From an uncultured Nitrososphaerota archaeon (GTDB lineage Bacteria > Bacillota > Clostridia > Oscillospirales > Ruminococcaceae), in assembly GCA_934869045.1 (NCBI GenBank), contig CAKXAF010000039.1, positions 2,988 through 12,860 of the forward strand: a DNA stretch of 9,873 nucleotides. Reading direction: 5' to 3'. Both the position numbers and the translations under genes were made by a program. This document shows, piece after piece, positions 1-4,229 of this stretch. Under the pieces are notes generated by a model, which saw only the letters and a program-made list of their open reading frames with translations, did not search any database and was not told where the DNA came from. How positions within the stretch are numbered: the first letter of the stretch is position 1; each line of letters starts with the position of its first letter.

Positions 1-496
1 CGAAGCGTTCGATATCCAGGACGGTCAGGGCGGGGTTGGCGATGGTTTCACCGAAGACAGCCTTGGTATTGGGGCGGAAAGCAGCGTTGAGCTCCTCGTC
101 GGTGCAGTCGGGTTCCACAAAGGTGAACTCGATGCCCATGCGCTTCATGGTTACGGCAAAGAGGTTGTAGGTCCCGCCGTAGATGGTGGCAGAGGAGACC
201 ACGTGGTCTCCGCAGGAGCAGATGTTGAAAATGGAATAAAAGGACGCAGCCTGGCCGGAGGAGGTCAGCATGGCGGCGGTCCCGCCCTCCAGGGCCGCGA
301 TCCGGGCGGCAACGGCGTCGTTGGTGGGGTTCTGCAGGCGGGTGTAGAAATAGCCTTCGGCCTCCAGGTCGAAGAGCTTGCCCATGTCCTCGCTGGTGTC
401 GTATTTAAAGGTGGTGCTTTGAATGATGGGAATCTGGCGGGGCTCGCCGTTTTTCGGGGAGTAGCCCGCATGAAGGCATTTGGTATCCAATTCCAT
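1..496 (-). CDS. O-acetylhomoserine aminocarboxypropyltransferase (sulfhydrylase), 5' part
   Basis: This is the N-terminal 165 residues of a Cys/Met-metabolism PLP-dependent enzyme; the gene runs off the left edge of the window. Members of this family (MetY type) replace the acetyl group of O-acetylhomoserine with sulfide or a thiol to give homocysteine or methionine, in the cytoplasm. The protein starts MELDTKCLHAGYSP and continues with IPIIQSTTFKYD. It carries the phosphate-binding YTRLQNPT motif (the family's Y-S/T-R-x-x-N-P-T) near residues 51-58, and a TSSGQAA segment that normally contacts the cofactor. The catalytic Lys lies beyond the window edge. The ATG at 494-496 is chosen because family members begin with this short lead-in to the LHAG motif. 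The ribosome binding site is weak (GAAAG about 13 nt upstream). It appears to be monocistronic from its own promoter. The substrate (acetyl- or succinyl-homoserine, cystathionine-type chemistry) cannot be settled from half a protein. Confidence 0.88.
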   Translation of the reverse strand, partial: MELDTKCLHAGYSPKNGEPRQIPIIQSTTFKYDTSEDMGKLFDLEAEGYFYTRLQNPTNDAVAARIAALEGGTAAMLTSSGQAASFYSIFNICSCGDHVVSSATIYGGTYNLFAVTMKRMGIEFTFVEPDCTDEELNAAFRPNTKAVFGETIANPALTVLDIERF

Positions 497-531
497 GGCT
501 GTCACACACTTTCGGTAGATTTTTTGTTTTC

Positions 532-560
532 AGTATAGCACAGAATCGGGGGGTGGACAA
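532..560 (-). promoter_or_regulatory. SigA-type promoter of the sulfhydrylase gene
   Basis: On the minus strand, TTGTCC (positions 560-555) is followed by a 17-bp spacer and TATACT (537-532). The -10 is preceded by TGC, giving an extended -10. Transcription would begin near 525, leaving a leader of about 28 nt before the ATG at 496. That is too short for a T-box or S-box riboswitch, so sulfur control, if any, must come from a protein or elsewhere. Confidence 0.65.
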
Positions 561-905
561 GACCCCTTCCGGAAGTTTTTCTCGGCGCGTACCGCGTACT
601 TTATAAATATGGAGGATTGGAGCGGCAGTGCGCCCTGTGCGGGAATGAAGATTTTGGATGACGGTGCGCTCGGTCCCTGCACCCCTTCTTTTTCCCCGTG
701 GAAAAAGAAGGGGGAGAAAAAGACGACCAAGGGGGCCCGCCCCCTCGGGACTCCCCCAAGCCGCGCCGGCAGTTTTGGAGAACCCTTCCGCGCTTCCACG
801 CGGTTACCGGCGGCCGCCGCCTGAACAGGCTCCGCCAAAGGCCATCTGCTTCCGCTTTCGGTGCGCGTGCCCTGGCGGGAAACGCCCCGGAGAAATGCGG
901 CGGCC
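561..905. other. Gene-poor, GC-rich intergenic stretch
   Basis: About 345 bp lie between the sulfhydrylase promoter and the stop codon of the XRE gene. Short open frames exist on both strands, but they overlap each other, have no credible ribosome binding site and give low-complexity Pro/Arg/Gly/Lys-rich translations, so I do not call a gene. The stretch contains the perfect inverted repeat at 682-713, a run of C and G blocks at 731-767 that can also fold, and a short tandem GCGTAC/CGCGTAC near 586-598. No clear terminator with a T-run is seen for the XRE gene. Confidence 0.6.
682..713. repeat. Perfect 14-bp inverted repeat (hairpin), possible dispersed element
   Basis: Positions 682-695 (CCCCTTCTTTTTCC) are exactly complementary to 700-713, with a 4-nt loop CCGT. 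Neither strand has a T-run after the stem, so it is not a standard intrinsic terminator. A second set of G/C blocks (GGGGGCCCGCCCCC, 731-744) follows within 20 bp, so the whole 680-770 piece may be one folded element. The composition differs from the neighbouring genes. Its being a repeated intergenic element is my inference; only one copy is in the window. Confidence 0.6.
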
Positions 906-1148
906 TTAGACCTGGCCTTCGTCCAGCCCCAGCAGCCAGGTGACCGGTACTTTCAGCGCCTTGGAGAAGGCAACCAGCTGGATATCGGTGACAATTCGTT
1001 CGCCGCGCTCGATTTTGGCAATGGAACTGATGGAAAGAGAGACGCCGTTGACCTCCAGCCGCGCACTGATGTCGGAAAGGGTGGCTTTGGGCTTTTCGGC
1101 CAGTCGGGCTTGACGGAGGCGGGCGCCGATTAAATTGCAATTCTTCAT
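906..1148 (-). CDS. Small XRE-family helix-turn-helix regulator
   Basis: An 80-aa protein made almost entirely of one Cro/CI-type HTH domain: IGARLRQARL at residues 7-16, an ATLSDISARLEV helix pair, SISSIAKIERGERIVTD as recognition helix plus the conserved IE-G-R turn, then LVAFSKALKVPVTWLLGLDE, which is the classic last helix of this fold. It has a short insertion (NGVSLS) between helices 2 and 3, seen in one XRE subgroup. There is no extra effector or protease domain, so it probably acts as a simple DNA-binding repressor dimer. The start ATG (1148-1146) has a modest AGGG ribosome binding site. It is divergent from a 59-aa ORF across an intergenic palindrome, which suggests it controls that ORF, itself, or both. 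Target and signal are unknown. Confidence 0.85.
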   Translation of the reverse strand: MKNCNLIGARLRQARLAEKPKATLSDISARLEVNGVSLSISSIAKIERGERIVTDIQLVAFSKALKVPVTWLLGLDEGQV

Positions 1149-1178
1149 AAAAAGCCCTACTTTTTTTATTAGTATGGC

Positions 1179-1208
1179 TTGATTATAAGAGAAGAAATGT
1201 GGTATATT
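1179..1208 (+). promoter_or_regulatory. Promoter of the 59-aa ORF
   Basis: TTGATT (1179-1184), an 18-bp spacer and TATATT (1203-1208) form a fair SigA-type promoter. It would start transcription near 1215, inside the TTTGTC-N7-GACAAA palindrome, about 28 nt before the ATG at 1243. It overlaps the divergent XRE promoter. Confidence 0.4.
1182..1187 (-). promoter_or_regulatory. -10 box of the XRE gene promoter
   Basis: On the minus strand the hexamer reads TATAAT, a perfect -10 about 34 nt upstream of the XRE start codon. No good -35 is visible at 17 bp. The GACAAA half of the palindrome (1212-1207 on this strand) sits 19 bp upstream, where a weak -35 would be, so a repressor on the palindrome would also cover this promoter. 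Confidence 0.4.
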
Positions 1209-1225
1209 TGTCCTATAAAGACAAA
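1207..1225. promoter_or_regulatory. Candidate XRE operator palindrome
   Basis: TTTGTC (1207-1212) and GACAAA (1220-1225) are exact inverse complements separated by 7 bp (CTATAAA), in an AT-rich island between divergent genes in otherwise GC-rich DNA. It overlaps the -10 and start point of the plus-strand promoter and the -35 region of the minus-strand promoter. This is the layout expected for an operator bound by the adjacent small XRE protein. Binding is inferred, not shown. Confidence 0.5.
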
Positions 1226-1242
1226 AGGAGAACTTGATCCAT

Positions 1243-1422
1243 ATGTGGAATCTTGTTTCAAAGGCTCGCGCGCTCTGGAATCTGGCGGGAAAGTTCCTGC
1301 TCCACCTCTCTGCCTATAGCCGGAAATACGACGTCCCGCCGGAAATCCTCCGCCGCCATGCTGCGGATTTGGAGAAACTGGCCCGGGAAATCCGGCGGGA
1401 AGTGAATGAAAAAATTCCTTGA
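1243..1422 (+). CDS. Hypothetical 59-aa protein divergent from the XRE gene
   Basis: I do not recognise this protein. It is basic and looks fully helical: an N-terminal amphipathic, Trp/Leu-rich stretch (MWNLVSKARALWNLAGKFLL) and a charged C-terminal helix around PPEILRRHAADLEKLAREI that could form a coiled coil. There is no signal peptide or Cys. An AAGGAG site ends at 1230. The ATG at 1243 is 12 nt away (a little long), while an in-frame TTG at 1234 is only 3 nt away (too short), so ATG is preferred with some doubt. The stop codon (1420-1422) lies inside the -35 box of the infC promoter. Good ribosome binding site, own promoter and palindrome support a real gene; the lack of a recognisable family counts against it. 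Confidence 0.5.
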   Translation: MWNLVSKARALWNLAGKFLLHLSAYSRKYDVPPEILRRHAADLEKLAREIRREVNEKIP

Positions 1423-1447
1423 CAGAACGCTCGGGGTGTGCTATACT
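1419..1447 (+). promoter_or_regulatory. Strong promoter of the infC-rpmI-rplT operon
   Basis: TTGACA (1419-1424, perfect -35), a 17-bp spacer and TATACT (1442-1447), preceded by TGC for an extended -10. This is the best promoter in the window, fitting a highly expressed translation operon. The expected start is near 1454, giving a leader of about 190 nt before infC. Confidence 0.85.
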
Positions 1448-1453
1448 TCTATA

Positions 1454-1579
1454 GAACAATCAAGCAGGATGCTTTCATCCTCACCCTTCGCTTTCGTGTT
1501 AGATGGGTCAATACCGGTTTTACGGGCGCTTTGCGGTGCCCTCGGGTTGGCATGGACGAAAGCGCGTCCATGCTTTTTT
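1454..1579 (+). ncRNA. infC leader, L20-type autoregulatory region
   Basis: A long structured leader between the promoter and infC. Visible helices are AGGATG/CATCCT (1466-1471 with 1476-1481, CTTT loop), GGGCGC/GTGCCC (1524-1529 with 1536-1541, one G-U), and the terminator hairpin (1550-1573). In Bacillus subtilis, ribosomal protein L20 represses the infC operon by attenuation at a leader that mimics its 23S rRNA site, and the same architecture (promoter, structured leader, terminator, infC-rpmI-rplT) is seen here. I infer the same control. The 9-nt stretch 1489-1497 can pair with 1556-1564 in the terminator and could form an antiterminator or pseudoknot. The 5' end is estimated from the promoter. 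Confidence 0.7.
1550..1579 (+). terminator. Intrinsic terminator (attenuator) in the infC leader
   Basis: GCATGGACG (1550-1558) pairs perfectly with CGTCCATGC (1565-1573) across a 6-nt loop, followed at once by six T (1574-1579). It sits upstream of the operon's first gene rather than after a gene, so it acts as an attenuator. Confidence 0.88.
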
Positions 1580-1641
1580 GTTGCCTGCGAAAGCCGCGGG
1601 CGAAACAGTTGGTTACTGAACGGTACGGGAGGTGCTTTACC

Positions 1642-2160
1642 ATTAGCAAAAAAGACTTGCTTATCAACGAGGAAATTCGCGAGAAGGAAGTGCGCGTCGT
1701 TGACGCGGACGGAAGCCAGCTCGGCATCATGCCGACGCGGCAGGCTCTCGCTCTGGCCGCCGACAAGGGCCTCGACCTCGTCGACATCGCGCCGCAGGCT
1801 ACGCCGAATGTCTGCCGGATCATGGATTTCGGCAAATACCGCTATGAGCAGGCAAAACGCGAAAAGGAAGCGAGAAAGAACCAGAAGGTTGTGGAAGTCA
1901 AGGAAGTGCGGATGTCTATGAACATCGACACCCACGACTTCGAGACCAAGGCGAACCAGGCCGTTAAATTCCTCAGCGGCGGCGACAAGGTGAAGGTCTC
2001 CGTTCGTTTCCGCGGAAGAGAAATGGCGCATACCGACCTCGGACGGGCGCTCCTTGAGCGTTTTAAGGATGCCTGCGCGGAAGTCAGTACCATTGATAAG
2101 CCGGCCAAAATGGAAGGCAGGAGCATGGTGATTTTCTTGCTGCCGAAAAATGCAAAATAA
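1642..2160 (+). CDS. infC: Translation initiation factor IF-3
   Basis: IF-3 binds the 30S subunit, keeps subunits apart and checks start codon-tRNA pairing. The 172-aa product is the usual length. The N-terminal domain begins LLINEEIREKEVRVVD (about residues 6-21), followed by the GLDLVDIAPQATPNVCRIMD segment and the linker GKYRYEQAKREKEARKNQK. The C-terminal domain starts VKEVRMSMNIDTHDFETKAN and ends GRSMVIFLLPKNAK. The start is the ATT at 1642-1644: GGGAGG (1627-1632) is 9 nt upstream and family proteins start a few residues before LINEEIR. No in-frame ATG is placed correctly, the TTG at 1657 is too far from the ribosome binding site, and the open frame further upstream runs through the terminator. 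AUU starts are known for infC, where they let IF-3 limit its own translation. First gene of infC-rpmI-rplT. Confidence 0.95.
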   Translation: MSKKDLLINEEIREKEVRVVDADGSQLGIMPTRQALALAADKGLDLVDIAPQATPNVCRIMDFGKYRYEQAKREKEARKNQKVVEVKEVRMSMNIDTHDFETKANQAVKFLSGGDKVKVSVRFRGREMAHTDLGRALLERFKDACAEVSTIDKPAKMEGRSMVIFLLPKNAK

Positions 2161-2211
2161 TCCCGCTTCGTCCGTGCAAACCATGTGAAAAAATAAAGGA
2201 GGATTTCCGAT

Positions 2212-2409
2212 ATGCCGAAGATCAAATCCCACAGCGCTTCCAAAAAGCGCTTCGCTCTCACCAAAAACGGTCTTGTCAAACGCGCAAAAATGAACCGCCG
2301 CCACATCCTGACCAAGAAGTCCACCAAGCGCAAACGCCAGCTCCGCGGAGCCGCCTATGCGGATAAGACCTGCGTGGCCGCGATCAAAAAGATGATCCCC
2401 TACGCATAA
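2212..2409 (+). CDS. rpmI: 50S ribosomal protein L35
   Basis: A 65-aa, very basic protein with the family pattern: MPKIKSHSASKKRFALTKNG at the start, NRRHILTKKSTKRKRQLRG in the middle and a C-terminal helix ending MIPYA. The length is typical. The ATG has a strong AAAGGAGG site 8 nt upstream. It is the second gene of the conserved infC-rpmI-rplT operon, 51 bp after infC, so L20 feedback on the leader would also control it. Confidence 0.97.
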   Translation: MPKIKSHSASKKRFALTKNGLVKRAKMNRRHILTKKSTKRKRQLRGAAYADKTCVAAIKKMIPYA

Positions 2410-2459
2410 GCGTAAACAAAACGTCAGGAACGATAAACCGAATTTGGAGGTAACAGATT

Positions 2460-2813
2460 ATGGCTCGTGTAAAGGGCGCTATGGCAACCCGTAAGAGAAG
2501 AAATAAAGTCCTCAAGCTGGCGAAAGGCTACTGGGGCGGCAAGAGCAAGCTCTTTAAAACCGCAAAAGAAGCGGTTATGAAATCCGGCCAGTATGCGTAC
2601 ATCGGCCGCCGCCTGAAAAAGCGTGATTTCCGCAAACTGTGGATCACCCGCATTTCCGCCGCCTGCAAGATGAACGGCATGAACTACTCTACTTTTATGA
2701 ACGGCCTCAAGAAATCCGGCAGCACCCTCAACCGCAAGGTCCTGTCCGAGATCGCCATTCATGATGAAGCCGCTTTTGCCGCTCTGGCTGAACAGGCGAA
2801 AAAAGCGTTATAA
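2460..2813 (+). CDS. rplT: 50S ribosomal protein L20
   Basis: A 117-aa basic protein, the standard length for L20. It opens MARVKGAMATRKRRNKVLKL, followed by the hallmark AKGYWGGKSKLFKTAKEAV and YIGRRLKKRDFRKLWITRI; the C-terminal globular part has NGMNYSTFMNGLKKSG and LNRKVLSEIAI. L20 is an early 23S rRNA-binding assembly protein and, in Bacillus and E. coli, the feedback repressor of its own operon through the leader. A GGAGG site precedes the ATG by 8 nt. Last gene of the operon, followed within 8 bp by a terminator. Confidence 0.97.
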   Translation: MARVKGAMATRKRRNKVLKLAKGYWGGKSKLFKTAKEAVMKSGQYAYIGRRLKKRDFRKLWITRISAACKMNGMNYSTFMNGLKKSGSTLNRKVLSEIAIHDEAAFAALAEQAKKAL

Positions 2814-2820
2814 GCATTCC

Positions 2821-2865
2821 ACGCCCCTGGTTTTGATACCCGGGGCGTTTGCTGTCTTTTCTTTT
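2821..2865 (+). terminator. Terminator after rplT
   Basis: ACGCCCC (2821-2827) pairs with GGGGCGT (2842-2848) over a 14-nt loop that may close further with a GG/CC pair. It is followed by an interrupted T-rich tract (2848-2865, TTTGCTGTCTTTTCTTTTT-like). The broken T-run and large loop suggest partial readthrough into the next gene is possible. Confidence 0.65.
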
Positions 2866-2879
2866 TGTAGAATACGCCA

Positions 2880-2941
2880 GGCGTCCGGAAAAGGACGCCG
2901 CGTCCGCAAGCGCCCCGGATGGCGGGAGGTTTGCGGACGCG
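2880..2941 (+). promoter_or_regulatory. Nested GCGTCC/GGACGC hairpins before the RNA methyltransferase gene
   Basis: GGCGTCC (2880-2886) pairs with GGACGCC (2893-2899), loop GGAAAA. Directly after, CGCGTCCGCAA (2899-2909) pairs perfectly over 11 bp with TTGCGGACGCG (2931-2941), enclosing a CGCC/GGCG inner stem. The four arms are alternating copies of one 6-mer and its complement, so arm 2 can also pair with arm 3 (2893-2897 with 2901-2905). No T-run follows. The structure is evident from sequence; a regulatory role for the gene starting at 2962 is inferred. Confidence 0.45.
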
Positions 2942-2961
2942 CCGGCGGGAAAGGCGCTCTT

Positions 2962-3741
2962 ATGGAACCGATTCAGTCCAAGGACAACAGCCGTGTCAAA
3001 GAGTACGCAAAGCTTGCTTCCTCCCGGAAATACCGGGAGGAAACCGGCCGGTTCGTGCTGGAGGGGGACAAGCTCTTCACCGAGGCGCTGCGCTCCGGTG
3101 TGGAGGTAGAGCAGGTCCTCGTCACCCCGGCTTTCCGGGACGCACATCCGGAACTGGAGGAGCCTTTGCGGGGGCTGACGGCCTTTGAGGTCAGCGGCGC
3201 GGCCGAGGGGCGGCTGTCCCTGTCCAAAACCCCACAGGGGCTGTATGCTGTGTGCAAAAAACTTGACAAACCCGAAAACCTTGCTAAAATAGACTGTAAC
3301 GGAAGCTACATCGGCCTTTGGGACCTTCAGGACCCCGGAAACGTGGGAACAATCCTGCGGGGTGCGGACGCCATGAGGCTTTCCGGCGTGATTTTAAGTG
3401 AAAACTGCTGCGATTTGTACAACCTGAAGACCATTCGGGCCGCCATGGGCTCCCTGTTCCGGGTGCCGGTCTGGACGGTGGACATGGCCGCCTTCCTGCG
3501 GGAAAGCGGCCTGCGGTCCTATGCGGCGGTGGTGGATCCGAGCGCCCCTTCGGTGGAAACAGTGGATTTCCGGGGAAGCGTCGCCGTAATCGGCAACGAA
3601 GGAAACGGCCTTTCCGACGGACAGGCGGCAGCCTGTTCCGGGCGGATCACCATCCCCATGCGGGGGAACGCCGAATCGTTAAACGCCGCCATGGCCGCCA
3701 CCGTCCTGATGTGGGAAATGGCGCGGAAAGGAGATGTGTGA
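2962..3741 (+). CDS. TrmH/SpoU-family RNA 2'-O-methyltransferase
   Basis: A 259-aa SPOUT enzyme that transfers methyl from S-adenosylmethionine to a ribose 2'-OH in rRNA or tRNA. The N-terminal substrate-binding domain (about residues 22-98) has the RKYREETGRFVLEGDKL entry and LSKTPQGLYAV. The catalytic knot has motif 1 DPGNVGTILRGADA (124-137), motif 2 VIGNEGNGLS (209-218) and motif 3 IPMRGNAESLNAAMAATVLM (231-250); the Asn/Arg of motif 1 and the SLN of motif 3 are present. The frame is open further upstream into rplT, but ATG 2962 gives a family-like start and has AAAGG about 7 nt before it. The target nucleotide cannot be told from sequence; it resembles 23S rRNA enzymes of the RlmB/YsgA group. 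Its TGA abuts the luxS ATG. It makes S-adenosylhomocysteine, the upstream source of the LuxS substrate. Confidence 0.92.
   Translation: MEPIQSKDNSRVKEYAKLASSRKYREETGRFVLEGDKLFTEALRSGVEVEQVLVTPAFRDAHPELEEPLRGLTAFEVSGAAEGRLSLSKTPQGLYAVCKKLDKPENLAKIDCNGSYIGLWDLQDPGNVGTILRGADAMRLSGVILSENCCDLYNLKTIRAAMGSLFRVPVWTVDMAAFLRESGLRSYAAVVDPSAPSVETVDFRGSVAVIGNEGNGLSDGQAAACSGRITIPMRGNAESLNAAMAATVLMWEMARKGDV
3263..3290 (+). promoter_or_regulatory. Candidate internal promoter within the methyltransferase gene
   Basis: A perfect TTGACA (3263-3268), 16-bp spacer and TAAAAT (3285-3290) with an extended -10 TGC lie in a local AT-rich patch that codes for LDKPENLAKI. It could supply extra transcripts for luxS and the genes after it. 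It may also be chance, since the patch encodes an ordinary Lys-rich linker between the two domains. Confidence 0.3.
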
Positions 3742-4203
3742 ATGAAACGGATTGAGAGCTTCTGCGTCAACCATGATAAGCTGAAGAAGGGGCTGTACCT
3801 CTCCCGGGTGGACGGGGATGCAGTGACCTATGATCTGCGGATGGCGGTTCCCAACAGCGGCTGCTATCTGGAAAACGACGGGATTCATACCTTCGAGCAC
3901 CTCTTTGCCACTTATGTCCGGAATTCAGAGTATGCCGGACAGGTCATCTATGTGGGACCCATGGGGTGCCGGACCGGTTTTTATTTCATTGTGCGGGACA
4001 CTGTGTCCCCGGAGGAGGTAATCGCCCTGCTGCGGCGGACCATGGATTTCATCGCGGGGTATGAGGGCGAAATTCCCGGCACAACTCCGGTGGAATGCGG
4101 GAATTACCGGGAGCACAGCCTCCCAAAGGCAAGGGCCTATGCTGCGGATATGGCATCCGTGCTCAATGGCTGGGCCCCGGAAAACATGCAGTACGAAAAT
4201 TAG
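3742..4203 (+). CDS. luxS: S-ribosylhomocysteine lyase (AI-2 synthase)
   Basis: LuxS splits S-ribosylhomocysteine into homocysteine and DPD, the precursor of autoinducer-2, and so closes the activated methyl cycle in the cytoplasm. The 153-aa length is normal. The metal-site motif HTFEHLFATYVRN gives His49 and His53 as ligands with Glu52 between them, and Cys119 in VECGNYREHSL is the third ligand. GCRTGFYF carries the catalytic Cys76, and YDLRMAVPN the substrate-side Arg33. All needed residues are present, so it should be active. The ATG follows the previous gene's TGA without a gap, with AAAGGAG in the coding end of that gene, which implies translational coupling. Whether AI-2 is a signal here or only a by-product cannot be decided; no Lsr-type receptor is in the window. 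Confidence 0.97.
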   Translation: MKRIESFCVNHDKLKKGLYLSRVDGDAVTYDLRMAVPNSGCYLENDGIHTFEHLFATYVRNSEYAGQVIYVGPMGCRTGFYFIVRDTVSPEEVIALLRRTMDFIAGYEGEIPGTTPVECGNYREHSLPKARAYAADMASVLNGWAPENMQYEN

Positions 4204-4229
4204 GAACTCCGGTTCTTTCGGGAGTGAAA

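Noticed and set aside
682..713. The 14-bp hairpin as terminator for the XRE or sulfhydrylase gene
   Set aside because: No T-run follows the stem on either strand, and it lies more than 190 bp from the XRE stop and upstream of the sulfhydrylase promoter.
601..905. Short open frames on both strands of the intergenic stretch
   Set aside because: They are mutually overlapping, low-complexity and without good ribosome binding sites, and they cross the perfect hairpin; best explained by absence of stops in GC-rich DNA.
1438..1641. Upstream in-frame extension of infC
   Set aside because: It would translate the promoter -10 region, leader hairpins and the intrinsic terminator. IF-3 homologues start at about the ATT at 1642.
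1441..2304. 287-codon minus-strand open frame opposite infC
   Set aside because: It runs antisense through infC, the leader terminator and the rpmI start, and has no recognisable domain.
2761..2961. Upstream extension of the RNA methyltransferase frame into rplT
   Set aside because: It passes through the rplT end, its terminator and hairpins. ATG 2962 gives a normal family N-terminus.
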